In this document: positions 34,063 to 47,255 of the stretch, piece after piece
How the letters are laid out: the number at the start of each line of letters is the position of its first letter
Numbering within the stretch: the first letter of the stretch is position 1
NCBI GenBank assembly: GCA_039602395.1
Contig: JBCNJP010000007.1
Coordinates: 120,748,957-120,812,956, forward strand
DNA from: Deinandra increscens subsp. villosa
Lineage: Eukaryota > Streptophyta > Magnoliopsida > Asterales > Asteraceae
DNA: 64,000 nt
Direction: 5' to 3'
Made by a program: the position numbers and the translations under genes
The notes under the pieces: model-generated
Databases searched by the model: none
Seen by the model: the letters and a program-made list of their open reading frames with translations, nothing else
Told to the model about the DNA's origin: nothing

Positions 34063-35534
34063 CCAAAATATATATATATATATATATAGTCTACTCGTAG
34101 ACCGGCCACCTATTTCACATGCGAATTACTATATTTAACATATGAAATTTGTTGAAGAGAAAAATAAATCTCTTTTTTTTCTTTAGCGAATTTCACATGC
34201 GAAATAAATATTTCACATACGAGATGGGAGGTTTACAATGAATACCTCCTATACTATAGAGACGAAATTGTCTTTTTACATTAACTTTTGAGAGCTTAGG
34301 GACAAAATTATCTTTTATGAATTAGACTATCTTAATACAAAAGAGTTACTCTAATTATGTAAAAGTGTTGTAAAACTAGCCCAATAGCACAACAATAAGA
34401 GAAGACATTTAGAGAGAAAGAAACGTGATATTTCATCGATAAGGTATATAGTACAATGAAATACAATTGAGTATATATAGAGTAGGAAAAGTTAGGAAAC
34501 AACATAATATATATTAGGCATTGATAATCATAATAATATATAGAGTAAATTATTAATTTCGTTCTTTATAAAAAGGTGAAATTACTCGTTTTGTCCTTTA
34601 TATTCAATAATTATTGATTTCATTTTTTTTTTAAATTGCACGCTGGCAATCATTTCCATTAACCCCCGTTAAACAATTCCGTTAACTTCCCTCACGTGAG
34701 GGGCATTTTTATCCTTTTACAAGCCTGTATTTATATGTGAGTTAAATCATCTTTTTAAAATGTTAAAACTATTAAGAGTATAGTTCCAACAACATATATG
34801 TCTGTGAGCGTACGCGATAAGTGAAGGCCTTTGTCTTTATTTACATGCAAGTTGTAAGAGGGTCATAGTATCAACACACATTTCTTAAAAATGACGACTT
34901 ACATTGATCCGCTAAAAGAGTTTGAAAATTAATTCTTTTGTTTTCGAATGAACCAGCATGTGAGTAAGATTCATATTTATTTACTTATTAGCTTTTGGGT
35001 TTGTAGATATTTCATAGGTGAGATTCATTCCTGTTTATCATTCTTTGAGGTTGAAATTTACTCATTCTGATGTCCCTTAAAACAACCAAAATTTAAATCA
35101 CCTTAATTAGTACTTGAAGTGATAAATGATCTCTATGCTTAGAAGTGATGATGAGGAAGTTTTTTTTACGCCCCTTGTCTATTGTTGTATGTTGCTTGAT
35201 TCGCCAAAAGGGAAGTAACGAGGCGACTTATTATATGCAAGTGTTGGTTTTGTGGTGATTTACTGATTTTTATGTACGAAGGTTAATTAGCTAGCTCAGT
35301 TATGTTAAAGTCCATTCTATTTTTACCCTAGTTTATTTTCCTATATAGTTTAGGATTGTATTTGTAATATGGTTTTAGCATAGAGAAATAGAAATCACTA
35401 TTTATCACGTGTCTCTATTTCATCGTTGTTTCGATCTTTTTCGTGTTATTGACATGTGTTGGTTGATTTGCTGTCAAAGGAAATACCTAACAATTTTTTT
35501 TTGTTGTTGTTATTCATCATTTGAAATACTTACC

Positions 35535-35786
35535 TTCTTTTTTTTTTAAACACCAATTAAATAAAAGCCTGGCTACCCTGGGTAACACGATGGCAGAGTG
35601 GTACCACAAACATCCGTGAATTCGACAGAGCGATGGGTTAAACGAAGACATGCCAGTTGAACCTATTCCAGTGAAAACTTACATTGTCGGGCGGTAAAAC
35701 TTGGAGGATCAAGGATTGAACGTGTGACATCTCAGTCCCGAGTCTCTCATCATCACCAGTAACCACTCAAACAGGTCCTCGTGGTT
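35535..35786 (-). mobile_element. SINE (second copy)
   Basis: Counterpart of 19386-19637, with the same 16-bp duplication at 35519-35534 and 35787-35802. Confidence 0.8.
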
Positions 35787-36630
35787 ATTTGAAATACTTA
35801 CCAAGCATGTTGCTACTTATGTGTAAACTAGATTTGCTACCCGCAATTACCGCGGAGATAACGCCGGTACACAACCATTGCATAACGGTACGTAAAAAAA
35901 AGAAAATAAAAACGTGTAACGACCAAAATGCTTCAAACCCAAAACCATGTTACACTATTGTACCTAAGGAAATCTATACGTACCTATTACACCACCAAAA
36001 AACACCAAGTCTTTTGTCTAGCTAAAACGACTCATTTGCAAATAGAAAAAAAATAATGTTACAACGTTAAAATTGGAAATCGAACGCTCAAAGTGTTGAG
36101 CCTATGACCTAAAAGTTATGTTATACGACTGTGTTCGTTACACTACACACTTATGTACTAAACTCCTCACGTATGGATAAAAATCTTATTTTTGATCTTT
36201 TTACTATAACGAATGGGGAAAAAACAATGATAAAATTGTGAAAAGTGCCGATAGCAAAATAGTAAAAAGAAACAAATGATAAAAATCGATCTTTTCTAAA
36301 AGATATGGGTATATAATATAAATAAAAATCACATGCAATGAAGTATGGATTAAGCCTTGGGTAGGGTTGAAAAGACATTTATGTAAACCATATACAAATG
36401 ACTAATTTTAATCTCATTTTGAATTAGACCAAACTAAAATAGCTATACTCTTAATCTCTTTTCGTGTGAGATCAATTTTTCATAGGTAGTTTGCAAAATC
36501 AAATCTAAAGTTATGATGTAATAAAATTTGAGTTTATGAATCAAATTCATAATTTGTTTACTATGTGTATAAACTTTATTAAGAAAATCAAAAATTATAA
36601 AAAAAAAAACCGTTATGTTTATATGAACTT

Positions 36631-36881
36631 TTTTTTTTTTTGAACGGCAGTAAGATATAAACTAAAACAGCTCCAAAAAAGAGCGGAAATTACATGAAAA
36701 GAAGAGGGTTGTTCAACCAATTAGGCCACCCGATTACAACTTTATTCATTCTAGCACTATACCACATATACGAAAAGTAAACAATCGAATCAAAAATGGT
36801 CTCGTTCTTGGTGTTACTCCCTTTGAAGATGTAGTCGTTTCGTGTACACCAAATATACCACCACATGGTAAACAAAATGGA
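36631..36881 (-). mobile_element. 5'-truncated LINE tail (second copy)
   Basis: Counterpart of 20482-20732, with ATGTTTATATGAACTT at 36615-36630 and 36882-36897. Confidence 0.83.
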
Positions 36882-37138
36882 ATGTTTATATGAACTTTCA
36901 TGTTTCATCATTTATATTTAACAGGCACGTTAATCGTTCATTATATTATATATTTATAACAGAGGGTTGGGTTATTTTAAAAAGAATCCTTATTCTAAAA
37001 AGCTTAAAATAATAATAAAATGTCATAAACGGACTCAAATAAATTTCAATTAAGCTCACTGCAGTAACGTTGGAACCATTTCGTCAAGTCCTAAACCCTA
37101 ATCATAAATCATAATCCTTAAAAAACGATTGATGGGTG

Positions 37139-37499
37139 TAAAAGACACAATGGGTAGGAAACACAGATTTTGAAACCATAAGACTAAACCCTAAAAACAA
37201 TGACAAGTAAAAAGACACAATGAGTTGGAAAACGTAAATTTGATAACTTAAAAAGCTAAAGTCTAAAGCTAAACCCTAAAAAAACAAGGACGAGCAAAAA
37301 AACACAATAAGGCAATGAGCTGGAAAATATAAATTTGATAACCTAAAAGATAAAGTCTAAAGCTAAATCCTAAATTCTAATTCTAAACCATAAACTTAAA
37401 CCCTAAAAATTAACGATGAATAGAAAAGATACATCAACGAGCAAAAAAGACGAATAACTTAAAAACAAAAATTCTATAATCTAAAAGCTAAGATTATAG
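37139..37499. repeat. telobox-rich degenerate tandem repeat (second copy)
   Basis: Counterpart of 20990-21350. Confidence 0.58.
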
Positions 37500-37642
37500 A
37501 GTTCGACGGATCAATAGCAATACCGCTGAAATTGTTTAAACGGGTTTATCAACCGGTTTATAAGTTTTAAAAAATAATTTCCACACATTCATTTTAAAAT
37601 AATGGTTATGGTTACCTTTGTCCGTTAATTAAACATACATAT

Positions 37643-37900
37643 AGTGGAGGCTTGCAACTGTCTATGTTTGGGTTGAAACTTACGGGTTTCAACGTAGGTC
37701 CCATGTGGGCATGCTAGACAGTCGCATGGTTTTCCCGGGGAACGTCCATATGCCCCACTCGACCCCAGCTGAGGCACGGTTAGGACACTCATATCTGGCT
37801 GTCTGTGGGGTGGACCCTTATCTCCTCCTCTACGAAGGTAGGATAGGTGCGCGATGTCCTAACCCATCGTGACCAACATCGCCGTTCTAAAAAAAATTAA
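37643..37900 (+). mobile_element. SINE-like retroposon (second copy)
   Basis: Counterpart of 21494-21751, again followed directly by the foldback MITE. Confidence 0.62.
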
Positions 37901-38411
37901 GAGTAAACTTCTATTTTAGTCCTTGACGTTTGCTATTTTAATCGATTTTAGTCCAAACTTTTCAAAATTTCCAATTTGGTGCCTCACATTTCGTTTTATA
38001 ATCAATTTTGGTCCAAGTATTAGTTTCCTTTTAAAATAAGCTCTTAGTTGACTTTGTTTGACCCCACCTTAAGGGTATATTTGTCCATTTACATATCCAA
38101 AGACAAAAAAAACATTTAAAAAAAAATATCAACACATTATTAAAAAAAAGATTATTTAAAAAAAAAGATTATTTTGTGTTGATATTTTTTTAAAAAGTTT
38201 TTTTTTTGTTTCTGGATATGTAAATGGACAAATATACCCTTAAGGTGGGGTCAAGCAAAGTCAAGTAAGAGATTATTTTAAAATGAAACTAATACTTGGA
38301 CCAAAATTGATTATAAAACGAAATGTGAGGCACGAAATTGACAAATTTGAAAAGTATGGACTAAAATCAATTAAAATGACAAACGTCAAGGACTAAAATA
38401 GAAGTTTACTC
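37901..38411. mobile_element. MULE-type foldback MITE upstream of PYM (second copy)
   Basis: Here the right terminus reads GTTTACTC, perfectly complementary to the left GAGTAAAC. The 9-bp duplication AAAAATTAA (37892-37900, 38412-38420) is exact. This copy therefore shows the ancestral base at the end of the element. Confidence 0.88.
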
Positions 38412-38565
38412 AAAAATTAAACATACATATGTGTTACATAAGTCCACTTAGATAGTATTACCAAATCTTTTACTCTGTTCACCTGTTCTTCATAATTAAT
38501 TGATCATCCTTTCGAATTCGAATCTTCACCAACGGATTCTGAAATCTGAATTGGCTAGCTGTTTG

Positions 38566-40557
38566 ATGGCGAGCAGTGGCGGAGGAGGAGGAGAAGAAGA
38601 AGACGAAGCGAAAGAAATGGCTGCTGAGCTCACCAAAACCCTAAAACAAGGAGAAAGACTCCTTGCCCCGACCCGACGACCCGACGGAACCCTACGCAAG
38701 CCCATTCGTATCAGAGCCGGTTACGTTCCTCAAGATGAAGTCGCCATTTACAAATCAAAAGGCGCCCTGGTAGGTTTATGATTCTTTTCTCTCTCGATTT
38801 TATTTATTCGCGTAATTTCATATGATTGATGGATCGAAGATTGTTTTTTGAAATTCAAAATTGATAATTGACAGTTGAAGAAGGAGATGGAGTCAATCCC
38901 CCCTGGTTATGATCCTCTTGAGGTGGATGTTGTAATAAGTAAACCTAAAAGCAAATCGGCCAAGAGGAATGAGAGGAAGAAGGAGAAGCGGTTGCAGGTT
39001 TATCATTTAACCCACCCCCTTACAATTAATTATTAGCCTTTTGTTATTAAAATTGAAACTTGAAAGTGCTTCCTTCCAAAATGGCATCTTTAGATTAGAT
39101 TGCAGGCGACTAAATAAAACCCAAGTTAAGACTTCATTTTTTTGCTAGGGACCTTTACAACATATTTCTTGTCAATTGTTATGTACCCATTGGATTACTC
39201 ATGAAATGCCAATGGATGATAAATGATATCCTTTAGGTAATTAAACTAGAGGAAATATCATGTGGTGACTTCTAAGTAATTAAACTTGGAGAGACCCCTG
39301 ACAAAATGTTTGTATTGTGAAAAGGTTACAGAGAAGAAAATCAGAAATACTTATTTCCAGTCTGTTAAGGTCTGAATTTCAGGAACAGAACTCAGAAGCT
39401 GATATGTATCTGTAAACTTGCATTTTATGATAATCGTATTTAGACTTTAATTTGGATATTTTTTACTTTTAGTGGGTGTTCGTTGGTGTTTGTTTTTATT
39501 CCTTTAGAGTATTACTCAACGGACATAAATGAATACGGACACTACATTTTCTTCACAAACAAACAAGAACAAGAAATCCGTTCTCATGTTATTTCGTTTA
39601 TTTCAATATTTTGTGAAAGTAGAGTGAACAGACACGAAACAAGCCCGTTTGTGTTCATTCGGTTCGTTTATGCCTTTTATGGGCCTAATGTTCTGGAATG
39701 CATTATTGCTGGACACAAAAGGAGAAAGTTGACATTTTGATTAAATTTGTTTGTTGGTATATTTTTTTTTTATTTACCTTGACATGTTTTTTTATTCCTA
39801 GTATACGTATGCAACATTGCTACTTGTTGAAGCAGGCTTCCCTTGATAAGGGAAAAAGTGAAGTTTCATCTAATGACGATCTAGATCACGCATCAGAACC
39901 TTTTGAATCAGTTGTGTCCCAGATGAATGAGATCAGTATTTCCGGAAACTCTTCGGTTGCTATCCCTCCCTTAAATTCAGCAACAGGGGATCATGTTCCG
40001 GATATTGACAAAAGAATCCGAGCCCTAAAAAAGAAGGTAATTTGTCCTTAAACTCTATGTTTCGGGTATAATCAGAAGGTTTTAAGTAAAACCTAACCTG
40101 ATTTATGAGGTTATATACATTAAAAATAAAAGACTTTCGGTGACTTTCAAATAGTTTGACCCATTCCTCTTTTAGCTAAGTTTTTTATTTGACCGGTTTG
40201 AGATAATACACCGCAGCAAATCACGTGTTTATAAGTAAATGGTTTGAAATTGCCACTTCTGACTAACAAGATTGCCCAAATGTGTTTCAAATTTTTAAAC
40301 ACCATGTTTCAAACAGTTTTTATGTTCTTGAATAAAATGATCTAGAAGTTTATTTGCGTTTTTGGCCGACTTTCAACACGTTTAACCTGATTTAAGATGA
40401 AATTTGGTTGCAGATCCGGTTAACCGAGGGTCAACAACTAAAAACAGGGAACGATTTGAAACCGGAGCTATTGGAGAAAGTAGGTAAATTAGATGATTGG
40501 CGACAAGAATTGAAGGTGTTGGAGGATAAAAAGGCTTCTCTGCAACAAATTGTATAA
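38566..40557 (+). CDS. PYM: PYM homologue, second copy
   Basis: Exons 38566-38769, 38875-38997, 39836-40036 and 40414-40557 encode the same 223-aa protein as the first copy. Eleven substitutions and one single-base deletion relative to the first copy all lie in intron 2 (39362-39695). None falls in an exon or splice site. See the first copy for function. Confidence 0.92.
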
Positions 40558-42438
40558 ACATCTCATCTTTTTGTGGTTTCATCAACAAGTTTAGTTTTTT
40601 TTTTTCTTTTCTGGTTTGCTTTCTTAAGATTCTATTCAGATTTGAAACTAAAATCAGGCTAGTCTGTCCAGGTTCGATATGAAAAAACAATCCGAAAACC
40701 GAGCAAATTCGCTCTTTTTATTTCTTAGTTTGTATCTCTAGTTTACCATTACTTCTTAGATTGTATATTTGTATGTAACTAGGTGATATAACCACACTAG
40801 TGCGTTACATCTATAAACTGTCATTTTAAAAATTATGGTTTTAAAAGTAAAACAATAAGATTTTTAATAATATACTATTACTCTATCTTTTTAAAATAAT
40901 AGATCATATGAAAAGTTGAATTAAAAGAATGGTAAAAAATTAACGAAAAAACCAACACATGGTGAGTCATTAGTTGCTAACCTTCTTTTAGACGAAGGTA
41001 TTAGGTTCAAACTTAGACATGGTGCAATTTAATATGGGGATCAGTTTAGGAGTAGGATTATAGTGGATTTACCAATTAAAGAATGTTGCTAACCTTCACT
41101 TAATTATAAAATTGTCACCACATCTACTATTGCCATTGGGTTATTGATCAAAAATTCAAAAGCTCAAATGAAGCAAAGCGCATGACGCAGAAAGCTAAAT
41201 CAGGCGAATATGATAGAGGACATAGCATAAATGAAACCGTTGATCATTTCATTGAACATATATGATTTTCTTTCTCAATGTTTTTTTAGGCGACTCATCA
41301 ACCGATCACGCAGTAATCAATGATAAAATGGTACAAACAAATAAAAGTCATTGGATTTCATAGCTCTTCATCATAGCCCTTTATATATATGTTATAAATG
41401 GATGTGCAAACACTTATTTGAACTCACCTTGTTTTAACTGTTTTCTCAATCTAATTCTAATTATAAACGGCACTTTTACATCACTGAACATCCGATCTAA
41501 GCCTTGTTAACAACATTTTTAATTTTTTTCTTTTATCACGTATAGGGCTATCTGGATCGACATTATTAATCTATGGGAACTTTACTTGCACATGACTAAA
41601 GCAAAAAAAAACTACAGCAAAGTATCAATGCATACATTTATTCCAACACTTTCTCACAACAACTCAATATTACCGACCAAACATAAGAACTCAATTTAGA
41701 AAAGTAGACGAGAAAGCTCATTTAACCTATAAATCTCACATCAGTTGCTCATACAACAAATATGGGCCAAATCAAATACTTTGTAATAATTTTGATCAGT
41801 AACAATCGACTTTCTTAAAGGCCAATACCCTTGGTCATGAACTCACGGTCACAATGGTCACGGTTGGTTCCCTTCGTCATTTTGAGTTGGCAACCCAACC
41901 CAGAAAACTAACTGATGGGAGAGAGGCTCATTTGACATATAACCTACTCACACCATTTGACCATAAAACATGAAACAAATCTCATAATATGCAATTGTTT
42001 CAATCCATAACACTCATTCACTCAACGTCACAACCCATGGGCAGATGTGAAGCCATCTATTTTGCTATTTGTAAATGTTAAATGGATCAAACAGGTTATC
42101 AGGTCAATGTGTTGAGCAAAATAGGTTTGCAGGTCAATTTGAACTAATTCACTCAACTTGACCGGTCAGTTGACAACTCAACATCTCTCGTATTATGTTT
42201 CAGGTCGTGTTAAAAATCACCATCCCTACTCTAACTTGGTACCAAAGAGTTTGAACACAATGTAGACAAACATGGAGAAAATCACAATATATTTCCGCTA
42301 GGCTTTGAATAACCCGTTACAGATTTCTATTAAGAAAAAAGGGCCCAAAACCCGTCAGGCAACATCTCAAGAATAACAGTCACACATCACAAAACTGTTC
42401 CGTACCGGATAAAGCAAAAGCATAAGAATTAACATAAC

Positions 42439-44763
42439 TTATGAGGACTCAATATCTGAACCCTGCAAACCTTCTTGGTAGACTTGAAAATCCTCAGGGC
42501 TCCATCTGCATATCAAGTGGAGCTTAAATGTAGCCATCTTGATCCCCATTAATCGCTTCATTCACATCAAAACCAGTGAGATGATAACAAGTAATCACTA
42601 ATTTGACATTTATAAAATAAATTTAGCGATATAAAAAACCCAAAAAAGATAACCTAAAAACAGGTGGTACTAACCAGTATGCGAGAAGCCTCAGGTGATA
42701 TGGGGTTACCCTCCTCACATACAACAAAATCTCCAACAAGCTCCACGACTCCTGTTCCACATCAAAAGGAGCAACATAAAAAACTGCATACTTAGAGGTA
42801 GGGGTCCAATTTGGCTGGTTTCACAAATAAAAAATGGGTCCAAACGTGAAGACGGTAACTACAGTTTCAGTATTTGATAAACCAGTTCAAAGTTCCAAAC
42901 TGTTAATACCTAACCGTATGAATCTCAAACAGCCAAAACGGCCGAAGCTATCAATTTTTGGCGGTCCCTACTTAGGTACCATAAAATGGCATGATGGGTT
43001 GGATAACAGGTAATTTTTATGCAAAGCGCGTTTATTTGGATTTCTCATGCGCCATGAATAATTAGAAAGTTAAATAAGATTAAGAACACTAACATTATTT
43101 GAATAATAATCTAATTTCTTGGACTAGATGAATTGGGAGAAAGAGATTACAAACCTTTACTTAACCGCACTGGCAATCCTTGCTTCCTCAAAAAGGGCTC
43201 CATCTCATGTGTGAACTGATCCAGTGGACCTTCTTTAAGTTCCACCTAAAGACTCAAATGTTACTAGATATGTAATACATACTGATAATTTATAAATTTA
43301 TCAAACAAATTACTGTATAGGCAAACCAATTGTGCAGAAATATTTATATTATATATATATATCACATGTGGGTGTGAACATGAGTTACACCAAACTACTA
43401 ACCGTTTCTGTAGCAATACTTCCAGTCCTAGCAAAGTCATAGTCTTCATACTCGCTAAATATTCTGGAAAAATGTAGCAGCAATAACAAATTTAAATATG
43501 TAAAAGAAAAATGAAAACGTAAATTAACAATAGGTCTAGCTAGAGGTGTAGGGTGGCAGATAATTCGGACAGGTACTAAATTCGGGTTGAAACATGTCAT
43601 CTTTTAGTGCAGGTTGCAGAAAAGATGCAGGTTGCAGCAGGCCAGGCCGCCAGGCAGGGTTTGGTTGACCCGTTAACACTTTTCTTTGATTATATAATGA
43701 TTATAGATCATAAATCCAAAAATAACTTGGCTAATGCAAGATGTTAATGGGATTGTAGTATTAACCTTTGGGCTTCTTCTACAGGCATGTTAGTTAAACA
43801 AAGACCAGAATCCCCTCGCAGAAGCTGTATACAAATATGGAAAAATTTAGCATACAAAGAGAAAAGCAACCACACTAAGGTTTCTTAAGCCACAAGGAAT
43901 TAATGCGTTACCTTAGAAACCTTGTGAAGCCCTGGTCTCGTCTCATCGGATTCAGAGCGGCCTAATGCAACCTGCATGACTTTGTTTGACCCTAGAAAAA
44001 ATCTGAAGCAACAAAAAGTTAGAAAACATATACAAATATAATATCTTAGAATCATATGTGGTGTTTATGACTTGACACAAAACACAAACCAACAAGATAC
44101 GAAAATAATCAGGTTTTGATTCGTTATTTCCAACACGTTTAATTAACATGTTTGACTCATTGAAACAAATGCGTTACATGATTCAAGTGCTATTCAAATA
44201 AATACATGTACATATCATCAAGTATAATTACTATTGATTTAACACTTTTAAGTTTTAATCACCTGCTGGTGGATTTGAGTTGCTCTCTAAACTGCTTAAA
44301 CTTGAGATTCCTCATGTTCTCAAAGCTGAAAACATATATAGAACTGTATTCCTCAACTGCTTCTCTTATCGAACTCACTATGATCTCTTTATGCTCTCTT
44401 CCTTTCTTCTTTGTTTTTGACAACGTCACTACACATTAGAACCGTTAACATTAACACAAATTATGATACAGCTGAAGCAAGCTGTAAACGAAGTCGAATC
44501 ATCAAACAAACCCTAAAAAGCTTCGATTAAGGAAATAGAGCAAAAACTTTCGAACCATGAGTTTCAATGTCAATGTTTCAAGCTACAAACGCATCCAGAT
44601 CGAGGTCTAACACTTGAACTCGATCAAAACCGAATCAATTCGATTGAACAGTTGTATCGATCGATTTGGTTTTCGTAATCAAAATCAGAGTACGTACATA
44701 TCTAGAAGTTAAAGAAGAAATGATGAACAAATTACCTGCTCGATCTCTCTTGGATTTAGGCAT
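42439..44763 (-). CDS. MRT4: ribosome assembly factor MRT4, second copy
   Basis: Exons 44763-44736, 44428-44263, 44002-43912, 43824-43766, 43463-43403, 43245-43155, 42751-42675 and 42555-42439 encode the same 229-aa protein as the first copy. This copy has its full upstream region (44764 onward), so it is the better reference for the promoter. Confidence 0.94.
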
Positions 44764-46228
44764 CTTTGTAAGATGAAATGTGTGGCTGCTTGTTTAGCTG
44801 TTGGCCTCTTCTCGTCTTCTCTTCTTCAACGGTAATAGCAACAGAACAGAAGAATTAAACCCTCACGATTTCGATGTTTTAGGGTTTAAAGGCCAAGGCT
44901 TTTTGCTCTGCTTTTTGGGCCGAGCTAGACATCAAGTTGGGTCAGCCTATTTATAGGCCCACTAACATATTTTTATTTCTAAATGAGTAAAAGTTTAAAT
45001 CAACTTGTCACGCATATTTTTGTTAGTATCCAATCCATACATTTCTAAACTACAATCTCCAAAATTATACTATTAGGATTTAAACAACGTCTTCAACAAA
45101 AAGGTTTTACTTCTTAATACCAAGTGACACTTATCATGCATACGACACATTTGGTATCTTAAAATATTAGTTTTTGTCTGTAGTCTAAAAAGAATTATAC
45201 TTTTTGGTCATTCCCAGTCTTTTTCTTCGTACGATGGATAGACGTTTGTTTCTATCGTTAACTTTTTAAAATGAACATTTTACTACTATAGTAAGAAATA
45301 CAAAGCAAAAACAAATGATATCATTTGGTCGTTCTTGGCCAAGAATAAAATGGTAAAAATGTCCTCTAAAACTCGCGATAGGTAAAAACAACCAAAAACA
45401 CCACTTAAGCTAGAAAAACATTAGCAAAAATATTGGTGGTAGTGTTGAGGTGTCAATTGATAGCAGATCAACTAATCTCTCTCTCCCTCCCTCCCTCTCT
45501 CTCTCAAAAGAAAGAACCAAAGATGAAAACGGAGACACATGAGAATTATAGTTGTTAGATCGTTTCTAACTTATTTCCACTTTACAACTAGTAATTTAAT
45601 TCCTTATGCTCAACTAGTTAAACATGGAACGGGCCTTTAACATAACTAGATTTAGACGTTGAGTCAGCTAAAACCTCCACACCAACAAGTAGATATTTCA
45701 CGAGCCAAATGTTTAAGCTATGGACTAAAAAGTAAAAAAAAATATGCTAAATCTAACCATAACCGTCTAACTTACAAGGCTAAGGGTATCGAATGACACT
45801 CGTCTAGCAGGTCAGTGACAATATGCCATAGCGTCTTGAGCCTAAGATTGAATTCAGTAAAACATCAAAGAGATAAGATATGACCAACAACCATAAATCT
45901 GAAATTATAGAAAGAAAAAAAATAAGAATGTTTTCTGAATCATAAATGTAAGGAACATAAACAGGTCTAGGGAATCAGTAAATTACAAACAGAAATTAGA
46001 ACATTTTAGTCAACACCAACCCATGTGGTCAACTCCTGAAAGTTAAAAAAAAAATGCATTCTTCCGTCAGAGCTTCAAGTGAGAGAGAGCCCCTCCTAAG
46101 AGACAAATGTGCACACAATTGTTGACAGATGACAGGGAAGCATACAAAACACTTCTCCCTTTTATCCCTCCTAAAACTAACTACATCTTCCTGATTCCCT
46201 TTTTTACATCCATTTTCTTTTTCTACAT
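44764..46228. other. MRT4 promoter and DUF1644 3' flank, no gene seen
   Basis: An AACCCTAA-like motif (AAACCCTCACG... near 44858, TTTAGGGTTTAAA at 44878-44890) lies about 100 bp upstream of the MRT4 ATG. Teloboxes are common in promoters of plant ribosome-biogenesis genes. A CT/CCT microsatellite sits at 45477-45505. The rest is AT-rich without genes. Confidence 0.5.
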
Positions 46229-47242
46229 CTATGTTGGACCTCTGTTGAACATTCTATTTCGCCTTCGCCTTCCCGATCTTCCCAACAAAACCCTACCCTG
46301 GCGGCGCAAACGGTTAACCAACGACATTCCATTGTTGTTATCACCACCACCATCACCGTCATCATCATCATCATCATCATCATTATAATTCCCATCAACA
46401 CCATCATCATCACGATCACGCCTTCCACCTGGACCAAACGCGTGAAGCAAGAACAGCATGTTGACTAAGTTACCATAGTCACCATCGATACCCATTTCTA
46501 AACCGGAACCAAAACCCACCTCGTTGTCGGAACGGAGACCGTATGGGTTCCCTTCAATGACATAGTCACCGAAGACCGTTGAACCAGGCATGGAGGACGT
46601 GATGGTGCTGATGACGTCATCACGCTCTCGATCCCGTTCAAGCCGTCTCCATCTCTGTTCTTGATCAGGGTCCACCTCACGTGGATTGACCGAGAGATGC
46701 TCTGATCTCACGTGTTTCTTCAGCTCTTTGTATACTCCGACAAAAGAACACTTATCATGCACGCAACTTCGTTTCTTTGTGTTAAAATATTCTCGGGCTG
46801 ACTCCACCACTGTCCACCCTTTCACTTGACCTCTGCAAAGCGGGCACGCAAGCTGGGTCAGTTCTCCACTTTTCTCAACAGGCCAACCTGAAATCTGGTC
46901 AAAATCATGAGTACCGTTGGTTTGCAGAGGTTGTGAATGATGTGGTGCTGTTATTTTTATGTAGGCGTTTTTGTATTGGTCAAGGCAATTGGAGTAACGA
47001 GAGCTAGTCCCGCACATATATGGGCGGCAGCCTTTCTCATGAGAAGAGCATAGAAGAAGAACAGCATTATGAGGATATTCCATGCATACAGAACAGGTAA
47101 TGTCTTCCCAATCTTTTATGGGCTTGATAGTTGCAGATTTTTTTTCAGTACGGCCACTGGGCTTGCAAGTGAGCATTGGGCACGGGGTTGTCCTGCAGTG
47201 TCGTGAAGCAACTCTACGTCTTCTCCTGATGCTTTTTGCCAT
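46229..47242 (-). CDS. DUF1644 zinc-finger (RING-like) protein
   Basis: One coding exon of 337 aa starting at the ATG at 47242. In-frame sequence before it has no ATG and reads across a likely intron acceptor (GTCAG at 47256-47260). The N-terminus is strongly basic (KSIRRRRRVASR). The DUF1644 hallmark follows: WEDITC50SVC53MEYPHNAVLL, C65-x3-H69, YMC77-type cysteines, and LAC133PLC136RGQVKGW. These form a split RING-like zinc module. A C2H2-like finger follows at C160, C165, H177, H182. The C-terminus has an acidic stretch with eight consecutive Asp codons, then a basic RRRRNR tail. The Arabidopsis family is linked to stress responses, but the biochemical role is not settled. Ubiquitin-ligase activity is only inference. 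Confidence 0.9.
   Translation of the reverse strand: MAKSIRRRRRVASRHCRTTPCPMLTCKPSGRTEKKSATIKPIKDWEDITCSVCMEYPHNAVLLLCSSHEKGCRPYMCGTSSRYSNCLDQYKNAYIKITAPHHSQPLQTNGTHDFDQISGWPVEKSGELTQLACPLCRGQVKGWTVVESAREYFNTKKRSCVHDKCSFVGVYKELKKHVRSEHLSVNPREVDPDQEQRWRRLERDRERDDVISTITSSMPGSTVFGDYVIEGNPYGLRSDNEVGFGSGLEMGIDGDYGNLVNMLFLLHAFGPGGRRDRDDDGVDGNYNDDDDDDDDGDGGGDNNNGMSLVNRLRRQGRVLLGRSGRRRRNRMFNRGPT
46353..46385. repeat. (ATC)n coding microsatellite
   Basis: A trinucleotide tract on the plus strand encodes the Asp run of the DUF1644 protein on the minus strand. Length variation would keep the frame. Confidence 0.85.
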
Positions 47243-47255
47243 TTTAATTATAAGC

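Larger units (their letters stand above)
29193..44840. repeat. 15.65-kb block, second copy (begins at the N gap)
   Basis: Same order and orientation as 13040-28692. Outside intron 2 of PYM I found only one substitution (C at 38411 for A at 22262) and three simple-repeat or homopolymer length changes: A13 versus A14, CT tract two bases shorter, TT versus TTT near 32645. From 44841 the sequence runs on into the MRT4 promoter that the first copy lacks. Confidence 0.95.

Noticed and set aside
13040..44840. Recent tandem gene duplication of MIR394-PYM-MRT4
   Set aside because: The copy boundaries coincide with both edges of a fixed 500-N gap and the exons are identical. Assembly overlap explains this better.
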